Assembly: GCF_044227025.1 (NCBI RefSeq)
Contig: NZ_JBGAFX010000007.1
Coordinates: 124,001-188,000, forward strand
Source of the DNA: Dokdonella_A sp044227025
GTDB taxonomy: Bacteria; Pseudomonadota; Gammaproteobacteria; Xanthomonadales; Rhodanobacteraceae
Reading direction: 5' to 3'
DNA length: 64,000 bases
The stretch's first letter is position 1, and each line of letters begins with the position of its first letter. A program made the position numbers and the translations under genes. Below are positions 1 to 8,819 of this stretch, one piece after another. The notes beneath the pieces were generated by a model, which worked only from the letters and a program-made list of their open reading frames with translations, was not told where the DNA came from and did not search any database.

Positions 1-49
1 CTTCGTCACTGCCGGGCTGCTCAAGTCGGCGCGGCGGCGATGAAGCGAC

Positions 50-664
50 TCAGTTGTTGAACGTGCTGTTCAAGCCGATCGAGCATTCGGGCTGACCGAT
101 GCAGTCCTGTGGCTGTGCGTTGACGAGACGCCCGTTCACGAAGTAGTCGGTGTCGGGAGTCAACGGACAGTTCTGCACGTTCGGCGAGATACGCCATTTG
201 CCAAACGACTCGCCCGCGCCACGCGTACTTACGCATGCCGTGTTGGCGGGCAGGAAGTCGCCGCACGTGGTGCTGATCGCGATCTCCATCAAAGGGCCGG
301 AAAAATAGGTCGAGTAGCCGTAGAACCCTGAGCTCGTCGTCGTGATGCCGGGCGGCACATGGAATCGCGCCGCGAAGAATTGGTTCTTGCCGAAATGCAA
401 CAACGCCGGCGAGGAGCCGTTGCGGCCGGGCCAAGGCACGACGCTGTCATTGTTGTTCGAGTGGCCCCAGATATTTTCGAACAGCGTGAGGTCGACGTCC
501 TGGCGCAACGAATAGCCGGTCGTCGGGTAGCGGATGTCGCCGCGCGACGCGCGGATCGAGCTGTCGGGACAGCCGTCCAACGAAAGGTCGAAGGTGTCGC
601 TAAAGACGACATCGCCCGCAGCGAGCAGGGAGGCGGAGAGTAGCAATGCACTCGTCGCGAACAC
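50..664 (-). CDS. Secreted six-cysteine protein of unknown function (paralogue 1)
   Basis: 204-aa protein starting at GTG (662-664), preceded by a GAGGTG ribosome site. Residues 1-17 are a short hydrophobic signal peptide, so the product is probably exported. The mature N-terminus reads DVVFSDTFDLS. Six cysteines lie at the same places as in the neighbouring paralogue (contexts DGCPDS, TCGDF, ACVST, NCPLTP, QDC, PEC), which suggests disulfides outside the cytoplasm. Other shared blocks are IWGH, AARFHVPP and DYFVN. I recognise no catalytic motif or domain. It forms a tandem pair with 742-1359 on the same strand and probably arose by duplication. Function unknown. Confidence 0.75.
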   Translation of the reverse strand: MFATSALLLSASLLAAGDVVFSDTFDLSLDGCPDSSIRASRGDIRYPTTGYSLRQDVDLTLFENIWGHSNNNDSVVPWPGRNGSSPALLHFGKNQFFAARFHVPPGITTTSSGFYGYSTYFSGPLMEIAISTTCGDFLPANTACVSTRGAGESFGKWRISPNVQNCPLTPDTDYFVNGRLVNAQPQDCIGQPECSIGLNSTFNN

Positions 665-741
665 GGGTCACCTCATCGCTTGTTTCAGGCGCCTTACAGT
701 GTAACAAGCGGCGAATTTCGTATGTTAAAGAGTTGCGCGCT

Positions 742-1359
742 TCAGTGGCCAAGCACGTTGCCTATCGCCAGTTGGCAGCTCGGGTTGCCGCCGCAGTCCG
801 TCGCCTGCGGGTCGGCGAGCCGGATGTTGACGAAATAGTCCGCGCCCGGCGTCAGAGGGCAATTGATCGCGCTCGGCGCGATGCGCCACTTGTTCTCGAA
901 GATTTCGCCGGTGCCGCGCGTCGCGACGCAGCGCGCGTCCACGGGCGCGAAATCGCCGCAGCGCTCGCTCAGCGACAGCGTCAGCAACGGGCCCGAATAG
1001 TAGGACGCGTAGACAAAGAAGCCATAGTCGCTGGTCGGGAAATCCGGTGGCACGTGGAAGCGCGCGGCCACGAACTTGTCCTTGTCGAAGTCGAGGATTG
1101 CCGACGTGTACTGGTTCCCGCCAGGCCAGGCGAGTTCCGCGTCACTGCTGGTCGCGTGACCCCAGATGCCCTCGAAGCGCGTGAGGTCACCGAACAACCG
1201 TACCGAATTGTTGGTGTTCGGGTAACGGATACGGCTGATCGACAGGCGTGAAGAACTGTCCGGGCAACCATCCGCGCTCAGATCGAACGTGTCGGAATAG
1301 ATGATGTCCGATGCCCCGAAAACCGAGGCGGCAACGAGGAAGGCAGCGCTGGCGAACAT
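742..1359 (-). CDS. Secreted six-cysteine protein of unknown function (paralogue 2)
   Basis: 205-aa protein. The ATG at 1357-1359 is chosen over a longer reading because it follows a GGAGC ribosome site and begins a clear signal peptide (MFASAAFLVAASVFGA). The mature start DIIYSDTFDLSADGCPDSS matches paralogue 1, and roughly half of the remaining positions look identical by eye. All six cysteines are conserved, as are the blocks IWGHA, AARFHVPPD, YSGPLL and NCPLTPGADYFVN. Predicted periplasmic, surface or secreted. No enzyme motif is visible. It lies upstream of paralogue 1 and downstream of the OPT transporter on the same strand, with 67 bp to that gene. Confidence 0.75.
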   Translation of the reverse strand: MFASAAFLVAASVFGASDIIYSDTFDLSADGCPDSSSRLSISRIRYPNTNNSVRLFGDLTRFEGIWGHATSSDAELAWPGGNQYTSAILDFDKDKFVAARFHVPPDFPTSDYGFFVYASYYSGPLLTLSLSERCGDFAPVDARCVATRGTGEIFENKWRIAPSAINCPLTPGADYFVNIRLADPQATDCGGNPSCQLAIGNVLGH

Positions 1360-1426
1360 TGAAGCTCCTGCGAAATCGATGCACGAGGGCTCGGCGAGGC
1401 CGCGCCCTCCGCGGAGTGGACTCTGG

Positions 1427-3373
1427 CTATGCCGTGCGCCGCGTCGCGCTGCGGTAGAGCAGCCAGCCGACGACGGCGAGTACGGCGAGGCCGGCGAGCT
1501 GGCCGAAGTGCAGCTTCTCCGGCAGGGCAAGCACGTCGGCCTTGCCGGACACGACGATCGGGATCGCGATGAGGATGCCGGTCAGCGCTTCGCCGGTGAT
1601 GAGGCCGGCCGAGAACAGCGTGCCCGGGCGGTGCACGCGATCGCGCTCGGCCTCGTCGTGCGGATGCACGCCATGCTTCTTTTCGACGAACCACGAGATC
1701 AGGCCGCCGAGGAAGATCGGCACCATCAGTTCGAGCGGGAGGTAGATGCCGATCGCGGCGCCAAGCACGGGCACGCGGAAGTGCGAGCCGCGCGACTTCA
1801 GCCACTCGTCCAGCGCGATGATCGCGGCGCCGATCAGCGCGCCGATGCCGATCATGTCCCACGGCAGGTGGCCGCCGAACAGGCCCTTGGCCACCGACGC
1901 CATCAGCATCGCCTGCGGCGCTTCGAGCGAGTTCGGATGCAATGCATCCTTCGGGCCGATGCCGTAGGCGGTCGCGAGCAGGTTCAGCACCGGCGCCATC
2001 ACGAGCGAGCACGAGAACGCGCCGATCATGAGCATCAACTGCTGCTTCCACGGCGTCGCGCCGACCAGATAGCCGGCCTTGAGATCCTGCAGGTTGTCGC
2101 CACCGACGGCCGCCGCGCAGCAGACCACCGCGCCGATCATGATCGCGGCGACCGGGCCGATCTTCGAATCGGGACCGAGCAGCAGCATCAGCACGACCGA
2201 GGCGAACAGGATCGTCGCGATCGTGATCCCGGAGACCGGGTTGTTCGACGAGCCCACCAGCCCCGCGAGATAGCCCGACACCGACACGAACAGGAAGCCG
2301 GCGACGATCATGATGATCGTCATCGGGATGCTCACCCACCACATGCCGACGATCGCCTGGTACAGCGCGAGCAGGGGCAGGGTGAATGCGACCAGCGCAA
2401 CCAGCATCCACTTCATCGGCAGGTCGCGCTCGGTCTCGGCGATCGTCGCGCCACCGCTGCCCTTGCGCGCGGCGGCGATGCCACTCTTGATCCCGGAGAC
2501 GAGCGACTTGCGCAGCGAGAACAGCGTCCACACGCCACCGATCAGCATTGCGCCGACGCCGAGGTAGCGCACCTGCGCCGAACGGATCATCGCCGCCGCA
2601 TCCGCCGCGCTGGCGCCGGCCAGTTGCAGCGCGAGCGCAGGATCGTGGTTCATGAAGAACGCGTGGTAGAGCGGGATCGCGATGTTGTAGGACAGGATGC
2701 TGCCCGACACGACGACGATGCTGACGTTGAGGCCGATGATGTAGCCCACGCCGAGCAGCGCCGGCGACAGGTTCGTGCCCATGTAGCCGAGGTACTTGCC
2801 GATAAAGCCGGAGCCGACCGCGTTGTCCGGGATCATCCGCAGGCCGCTCTCGGCGGCGAGCTTGACCAGTGCGCCGATCGCGCCTGCGACGGCAAGGATC
2901 TTCACGCCCGGACCCGGATTCTCGCCCGCGCGCAGCACTTCCGCAGCGGCCTTGCCTTCCGGGAACGCGAGCGGTTCCTCGACGATCATCGAGCGGCGCA
3001 GCGGCACCGAGAACAGCACGCCGAGCAGGCCGCCGAGACCGGCGATCGCGAGCACCCACGAATACTTGAAGTCCTGCCATGCGCCGAGCATGACCAGCGC
3101 CGGGATCGTGAAGATCACGCCGGCCGCGATCGACGAACCGGCCGACGCGCCGGTCTGCACGATGTTGTTCTCGAGGATCGTGCCGCCGCCGAGCAGGCGC
3201 AGCACTGCCATCGACACCACCGCAGCCGGAATCGCGGTCGCGATGGTCAGGCCGGCGAACAGCCCGAGATAGGCATTCGCCGCGGCGAGGATCATCGCGA
3301 GGATCACCGAGAGGATCACGGCGCGGACGGTGAGCTGCGCGACGGGTGCGGCCGCAGCCGGTTGGGAACTCAT
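1427..3373 (-). CDS. OPT family transporter (oligopeptide or metal-chelate uptake)
   Basis: 648-aa polytopic inner-membrane protein with about 15 hydrophobic segments. The N-terminal region carries the glycine- and asparagine-rich signature of bacterial OPT proteins (ANAYLGLFAGLTIATAIPAA, then TILENNIVQTGASAG). Family members use the proton gradient to import small peptides or siderophore-like metal complexes; the substrate cannot be read from sequence. The start at MSSQPAAAAP is the first methionine of the conserved frame, and the length is normal for the family. The gene is divergent from def with a 243-bp spacer and is followed by the secreted paralogue pair on the same strand. Confidence 0.88.
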   Translation of the reverse strand: MSSQPAAAAPVAQLTVRAVILSVILAMILAAANAYLGLFAGLTIATAIPAAVVSMAVLRLLGGGTILENNIVQTGASAGSSIAAGVIFTIPALVMLGAWQDFKYSWVLAIAGLGGLLGVLFSVPLRRSMIVEEPLAFPEGKAAAEVLRAGENPGPGVKILAVAGAIGALVKLAAESGLRMIPDNAVGSGFIGKYLGYMGTNLSPALLGVGYIIGLNVSIVVVSGSILSYNIAIPLYHAFFMNHDPALALQLAGASAADAAAMIRSAQVRYLGVGAMLIGGVWTLFSLRKSLVSGIKSGIAAARKGSGGATIAETERDLPMKWMLVALVAFTLPLLALYQAIVGMWWVSIPMTIIMIVAGFLFVSVSGYLAGLVGSSNNPVSGITIATILFASVVLMLLLGPDSKIGPVAAIMIGAVVCCAAAVGGDNLQDLKAGYLVGATPWKQQLMLMIGAFSCSLVMAPVLNLLATAYGIGPKDALHPNSLEAPQAMLMASVAKGLFGGHLPWDMIGIGALIGAAIIALDEWLKSRGSHFRVPVLGAAIGIYLPLELMVPIFLGGLISWFVEKKHGVHPHDEAERDRVHRPGTLFSAGLITGEALTGILIAIPIVVSGKADVLALPEKLHFGQLAGLAVLAVVGWLLYRSATRRTA

Positions 3374-3580
3374 GCACTACCCCTTGTCGAAAACCGCGGC
3401 AGGCGCCGCAGCCCGGTATCAAAGCACAAGCCCCGGCGGGCGTCACGCCAGCCCGGTCCGGAGCCGAGCCTTGGGTTGCAGAATCCGTTCGCCCTGGGCG
3501 CAGACCCCCAGGCCGAAATCGAAGGGCGCGGCAGGCGGATTCGCGCCGGGCCGCTGCAGGCCGGGATGGCTCGGCTGCGC

Positions 3581-3586
3581 GATAAT
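3581..3586 (+). promoter_or_regulatory. Possible -10 element of the def promoter
   Basis: GATAAT sits 31 bp before the def start inside the context GCGATAATTGCGC. A nearly identical context (GGCGATAATGCGC) precedes ettA on the other strand. No convincing -35 box accompanies it, so this is a weak call based on position and sequence only. Confidence 0.3.
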
Positions 3587-3616
3587 TGCGCGCGTACAAG
3601 GCCAGGCTCTGCACCG

Positions 3617-4153
3617 ATGATTCGCGAAATCCTCAAGATGGGCGATCCGCGCCTTCTGCGCGTGGCGCCGCCCGTGCCGCCCGCAATGATCGCCAGCGCG
3701 GACCTCGACGCGCTGATCGCCGACATGTTCGACACCATGCACGATGCCGGCGGGGTCGGCCTCGCGGCGCCGCAGATCGGTGTCGACCTGCAGCTGGTGA
3801 TCTTCGGCTTCGAGCGCAGCGAACGCTATCCCGATGCGCCCGCAGTGCCGCGCACGATCCTGCTCAACCCGACGATCACGGCATTGTCGGAGGAGCAGGA
3901 GGAAGGCTGGGAAGGCTGCCTGTCGGTGCCCGGATTGCGCGGCGCCGTGAATCGCTGGACGCAGATCCGCTACACCGGCATCGATCCCGCGGGCACGGCG
4001 ATCGATCGCGTCGCCGAAGGCTTCCATGCCCGCGTCGTCCAGCACGAGTGCGACCACCTGGTCGGCCGCCTGTACCCCTCGCGCATCACCGACTTCACGA
4101 AGTTCGGCTACACCGAAGCGCTGTTCCCGGGACTCGAAATCGCCGACGACTAG
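3617..4153 (+). CDS. def: Peptide deformylase
   Basis: 178-aa metalloenzyme that removes the formyl group from the initiator methionine of new proteins, in the cytoplasm at the ribosome exit. All three family motifs are present: GGVGLAAPQ (45-53), EGCLSVP (99-105, with the metal-ligand cysteine at 101) and HECDH (143-147, two histidine ligands and the catalytic glutamate). The ATG at 3617 gives the normal length; longer readings of this frame run through the promoter. The usual partner fmt is not adjacent. It is convergent with pyrF across a 238-bp spacer that contains a pyrF relic and a palindromic element. Confidence 0.97.
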   Translation: MIREILKMGDPRLLRVAPPVPPAMIASADLDALIADMFDTMHDAGGVGLAAPQIGVDLQLVIFGFERSERYPDAPAVPRTILLNPTITALSEEQEEGWEGCLSVPGLRGAVNRWTQIRYTGIDPAGTAIDRVAEGFHARVVQHECDHLVGRLYPSRITDFTKFGYTEALFPGLEIADD

Positions 4154-4209
4154 GACAAGAGCGATTCGAGCTCGCTTCCACAAGCTGCGCCGGGCGGCTG
4201 CTAGCGACG

Positions 4210-4295
4210 TTGATCTGCTCGCGCAGCGCCCGTGTCGCGCGGCGTGCCGCATCGGCGAAATCATCGCCGCCGCTTGCGTAGAGGATCGCGCGCGA
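4210..4295 (-). pseudogene. Displaced 3' end of a second pyrF allele
   Basis: These 86 bases are strongly similar to the end of the intact pyrF (4411-4496), and the block nearest the middle of the gene is almost identical. Translated in the same frame, the relic reads SRAILYASGGDDFADAAR followed by RATRALREQIN. The intact gene has the same first block, then NAARVLRDAIN. The divergent final helix still looks like a genuine PyrF C-terminus, which suggests the leftover end of another allele after recombination rather than a recent tandem copy. No start or upstream part is present. Confidence 0.7.
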
Positions 4296-4302
4296 TGCAT
4301 GT

Positions 4303-4396
4303 CGTAGGGCGGGTCGAGCGCGAAGCGCGAGTCCCGCCGCAGGCTCGCGGCGGCGTCCAACGACGGCGGCACGCGCTGCGCGCGTACCGCCCTACG
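4303..4396. repeat. Palindromic element between def and pyrF
   Basis: Perfect 10-bp terminal inverted repeats CGTAGGGCGG (4303-4312) and CCGCCCTACG (4387-4396) enclose two internal hairpins (GGCGGG...GCGC-GAA-GCGC...CCCGCC and CCGCCGC...GCGGCGG). The right arm contains the TAG stop of pyrF (4392-4394). Its position between convergent genes would allow it to act as a bidirectional transcription stop, although no U-tract is present. It looks like a dispersed extragenic repeat, but copy number cannot be judged from one window. Confidence 0.6.
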
Positions 4397-5210
4397 TCTT
4401 GCGAACGGAATTGATCGCGTCGCGCAGGACGCGCGCTGCGTTGCGCGCCGCATCGGCGAAATCGTCGCCGCCGCTTGCGTAGAGGATCGCGCGCGAGGAA
4501 CTCACGAGCAGGCCGGTGCCGTCGCTCGTGCAGCCATTCTTCACGACTGCCTCGACGTCGCCGCCTTGCGCGCCGACACCGGGTACGAGGAATGGCACGT
4601 CACCGACGAGCGTGCGCACGTCGCGCAACTGCTGCGGCCAGGTCGCGCCGACGACGAGCACGCAGTTGCCGTTCGCGTTCCATTCGTTCGCGACCTTCGC
4701 CGCGACGTGCTGGTACAGCGGTCGCCCCTCGACGACGAGATCCTGCAGGTCGCCGGCGCCAGCATTGGAGGTGCGGCAAAGGACGATCACGCCCTTGTCG
4801 GCGCGGTCGAGGAACGGTTGCAACGAATCGCGGCCGAGATACGGATTCACCGTCACGGCATCGGCGCCGTAGCGGTCGAACGCTTCGATCACGTAGTTCT
4901 GTGCGGTTGAACCGATGTCGCCGCGCTTCGCGTCGAGGATCACCGGCACGCCCGGATGCGCCGCATGGATGTGCGCTATCAGGCGTCGCAGCGCGTCCTC
5001 AGCGCCGAGCGCGGCGAAATGCGCGATCTGCGGCTTGAACGCACAGACGAGATCGGCGGTTGCATCGACGATCGCGCGACAGAAGCCGAACACCGCATCG
5101 GGATCGCCGGCGAAACATTGCGGGAACTTCGCCGGCTCGGGGTCCAGCCCGACGCAGACGAGCGAGTCGTTGCGGCGCCAGGCAGCTTGCAGCGATTGCA
5201 CGAACGTCAC
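4392..5210 (-). CDS. pyrF: Orotidine 5'-phosphate decarboxylase (long type)
   Basis: 272-aa cytoplasmic enzyme of UMP synthesis that decarboxylates OMP. The catalytic block VILDAKRGDIGST carries the Asp-x-Lys-x-x-Asp residues. The length and the FVLxGLDPE-like start (SLVCVGLDPEPAKFP) fit the long type-2 subfamily rather than the 230-aa E. coli type. The start is GTG at 5208-5210, after an AGGGG ribosome site; the reading frame continues upstream through ettA, so frame length does not define the start. It lies 26 bp after ettA on the same strand and is probably cotranscribed. The stop codon falls inside the palindromic element at 4303-4396. Confidence 0.93.
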   Translation of the reverse strand: MTFVQSLQAAWRRNDSLVCVGLDPEPAKFPQCFAGDPDAVFGFCRAIVDATADLVCAFKPQIAHFAALGAEDALRRLIAHIHAAHPGVPVILDAKRGDIGSTAQNYVIEAFDRYGADAVTVNPYLGRDSLQPFLDRADKGVIVLCRTSNAGAGDLQDLVVEGRPLYQHVAAKVANEWNANGNCVLVVGATWPQQLRDVRTLVGDVPFLVPGVGAQGGDVEAVVKNGCTSDGTGLLVSSSRAILYASGGDDFADAARNAARVLRDAINSVRKT

Positions 5211-5236
5211 GACATTCCCCTCGGTCGATGCCGCGA

Positions 5237-6898
<1,662 letters not shown>

Positions 6899-6970
6899 GC
6901 CTGGCTCCGGGCGTGGACCGCGCAGGCGCCGCAGGGCGCGAGCGGGGGTGAATCGATGGGTTAGCCGCGC

Positions 6971-6976
6971 ATTATC
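6971..6976 (-). promoter_or_regulatory. Possible -10 element of the ettA-pyrF promoter
   Basis: On the minus strand GATAAT lies in the context GGCGATAATGCGC, 72 bp before the ettA start and within the 128-bp gap after tetR. It closely resembles the element before def. No good -35 match is visible. Confidence 0.3.
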
Positions 6977-7026
6977 GCCGATTTGCGACTGCTGCGGCTG
7001 GTCGCCTGCACGCGCGGCGGCGGGCG

Positions 7027-7629
7027 TCAGTCCCGGCTCGTCCGCGCGGTCTCGAACAAGGCGGCGACAGTGCGCGTATGCAGCGAAGCGGCGTCGTATC
7101 CGGCCGGCAGCAGGCCGGCGATCTCGAGCATCACCGCGCCGTGCAGGGAGGCCCAGATCTGGTGGCCGAGGATCGGCGCGTCGGCCTCGATCGCGCCTTC
7201 GGCGATCAGCACGTCGACATGTGCGGCGATCGTGCGCCACATGCGCGCATGCGCGGCGCGCCAGGCGGGGTCGCCGTGGTCGGCGTGCGGATACTCGAAC
7301 ATCAGCCGGTATGTCGCCGTGTCTGCGCGCGCGAACGCGATGTAGGCATCGCGCACCGCGCGGCTGCGGGTGCGGCCGTCGCCGGGTGAATCGAGCGCGC
7401 GCTCGAGCGCGTCGGAGAAACGATGCAGGCCGCGCGTGCGCACCGCGGTCATGATCTGTTCCTTGCCGGCGAAGTAGCGGTAGGCGGTCATCGTGCCGCA
7501 GCCGAGTTGCCGTGCGACTCGGCGCATGGTCACCGCGGCCGGGCCTTCGTCGACGAACAGGCGTGCGGCAGCGGCGCAGATGCGCTCGCGGAATGCCTCG
7601 ATTTCCTGTTCGCTGAGTGCGGCCGGCAT
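7027..7629 (-). CDS. TetR/AcrR family transcriptional regulator
   Basis: 200-aa regulator. Residues 10-55 form the TetR DNA-binding domain, ending in the recognition helix and signature LGCGTMTAYRYFAGKEQI. The C-terminal half is a ligand-binding domain of the WHG/TetR_C type (segments HADHGDPAWRAAHA and LGHQIWASLHGAVMLEI). The ATG overlaps the stop of the upstream hydrolase as TGATG, so translation is probably coupled. A 29-bp near-perfect palindrome over the promoter of this two-gene unit (8701-8729) is the obvious candidate operator, implying autoregulation. The ligand is unknown and may be a substrate of the hydrolase. Confidence 0.9.
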   Translation of the reverse strand: MPAALSEQEIEAFRERICAAAARLFVDEGPAAVTMRRVARQLGCGTMTAYRYFAGKEQIMTAVRTRGLHRFSDALERALDSPGDGRTRSRAVRDAYIAFARADTATYRLMFEYPHADHGDPAWRAAHARMWRTIAAHVDVLIAEGAIEADAPILGHQIWASLHGAVMLEIAGLLPAGYDAASLHTRTVAALFETARTSRD

Positions 7630-8684
7630 CAGCGTGACTTCGGCGCGAGTGTGCGGGCGAAGAACGCGAGCGCATCCGCATCGATCTGCGCATGCACCTT
7701 AGCGCGATCGACTCCGGGCGGGTCGTTGCAGATGTCCTTCACGCGCGCGGCGAGTGCGGCGGTACACGGCGCCATGAAAACCCAGTGATCGGCGTCCGCG
7801 ACGGCCTTGGCGTCGACGAGGTTCTTCAGCAGCGGCCGGATGTGCAGCGCGTTTTCGTCCGGCAGCAACACATGGTCATCCTGTGCGTAGTAGAGGAAAA
7901 CGGGCCGGGTAGTCGTCGCCAGACCTTGCCCCTCGAAGAACAGGCTGAGCGGCGCCATCACGAATGCGGCACGCACGCGTGGATCGGCGGTAGCGCCCCA
8001 GCGCGTCAGGCCCGCATGCAGATCAGCGAGGCTTTGCGTGCGTTCGTCGGCGGACAGGCGCGCGAACCAGCACATTTCCGGGTCGTCGGGATGGCGCTCG
8101 CAATAGCCGTTGATGCGTTCGAACGCGGGCACCGCGCCGACGAGCAGCAGGCTGGTGTAGCCGCCCGCGGAAAAACCCGCTACGCCGATGCGCGAGGGGT
8201 CGATCAGCGCCTTCCAGCGCGGTTGTGCAAGCAGATGGCTGATCATCGCCGACACCTGCCGCGGCCGTCCGGCGAGCACTTCGGGCGTGCCTGCGCCGGT
8301 CGTATCGCGGTAGTTGTCCTTCGGATGCTCGAGCGTGGTGACGACATAGCCTTCGCGGGCGAGCGCGGTCGCGAGATCGTGGTGGCCGAGCATGGAACCG
8401 CCGTGCCCGTGAGAGATCACGATCAGCGGCTTCGCGCCAGGGGTGGGCGGAGCGCCTGCGTTTGCCGCAACCGTGTAGGCGCCGATCACGGTGGTTCCGG
8501 GGGCGACCTCGGACGGATAGAACACCATCCCGGGCAGGGCGCCTGTACCAACCGGATCGCGCGCCTCGATCGTGGCGAAGCCGACACCACTGGCGGCGTG
8601 CGATCCGGTCGGCGCGAGCGCGATGAGGCACAGCGCCCAGCGCAGCAGCAGCGCGCCCGGATACGGGGGAATGGAGGTCGGCAT
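7629..8684 (-). CDS. Secreted alpha/beta hydrolase (dienelactone-hydrolase-like)
   Basis: 351-aa protein with an N-terminal signal sequence (about 1-30, ending GSHAASG), so probably periplasmic. It has the alpha/beta-hydrolase landmarks: an oxyanion segment VISHGHGG, the nucleophile elbow GFSAGGY (serine) around residue 170, an acid in YYAQDDHVLLP and a late histidine in DADHWVF. This order fits serine hydrolases of the PAF-acetylhydrolase/dienelactone-hydrolase type. The substrate is not deducible. First gene of a two-gene unit with tetR (5-bp TGATG junction); the promoter region contains the operator palindrome 17 bp upstream. Confidence 0.85.
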   Translation of the reverse strand: MPTSIPPYPGALLLRWALCLIALAPTGSHAASGVGFATIEARDPVGTGALPGMVFYPSEVAPGTTVIGAYTVAANAGAPPTPGAKPLIVISHGHGGSMLGHHDLATALAREGYVVTTLEHPKDNYRDTTGAGTPEVLAGRPRQVSAMISHLLAQPRWKALIDPSRIGVAGFSAGGYTSLLLVGAVPAFERINGYCERHPDDPEMCWFARLSADERTQSLADLHAGLTRWGATADPRVRAAFVMAPLSLFFEGQGLATTTRPVFLYYAQDDHVLLPDENALHIRPLLKNLVDAKAVADADHWVFMAPCTAALAARVKDICNDPPGVDRAKVHAQIDADALAFFARTLAPKSR

Positions 8685-8700
8685 GGTAGGCCCCTAGCGT

Positions 8701-8729
8701 TGCGTACGTTGTACCGTACATCGTACGCA
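8701..8729. promoter_or_regulatory. Probable TetR operator (29-bp palindrome)
   Basis: Two 14-bp arms, TGCGTACGTTGTAC (8701-8714) and GTACATCGTACGCA (8716-8729), are inverted repeats around a central base with only one mismatch pair. The palindrome covers the -10 and most of the spacer of the promoter reading toward the hydrolase and tetR. Its size and symmetry are typical of sites bound by TetR-family dimers. Confidence 0.8.
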
Positions 8730-8741
8730 AACGTTTGACAA
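8713..8741 (-). promoter_or_regulatory. Promoter of the hydrolase-tetR unit
   Basis: On the minus strand TTGTCA (8741-8736) is followed after 17 bases by TACGGT (8718-8713). Transcription would start within about 30 bp of the hydrolase start. The -10 lies inside the palindromic operator, the standard arrangement for repression. A TTGACA on the plus strand (8735-8740) overlaps the -35 and may serve glyA, but lacks a matching -10 at normal spacing. Confidence 0.5.
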
Positions 8742-8775
8742 TATCCCCTCGACCCCGCATTCGCGGGCAGGCGGG

Positions 8776-8781
8776 TACACT
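8776..8781 (+). promoter_or_regulatory. Possible -10 element before glyA
   Basis: TACACT in the extended context GCGGGTACACTTGG lies 38 bp before the glyA start. The nearest TTGACA (8735-8740) is 35 bp away, too far to pair, so any -35 is degenerate. Weak call. Confidence 0.3.
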
Positions 8782-8819
8782 TGGCGGTCCCGCTCCCGCT
8801 CGCCACCCACGAGGTCAGG

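Noticed and set aside
1301..3616. Long plus-strand frame continuing into def
   Set aside because: The upstream part is antisense to the OPT transporter. Only the portion from 3617 matches a family, and def has its own start.
8735..8763. Full sigma-70 promoter for glyA at TTGACA
   Set aside because: The -35 is perfect, but the hexamer at the right distance (CATTCG) is a poor -10; more likely the -35 region of the opposite promoter.
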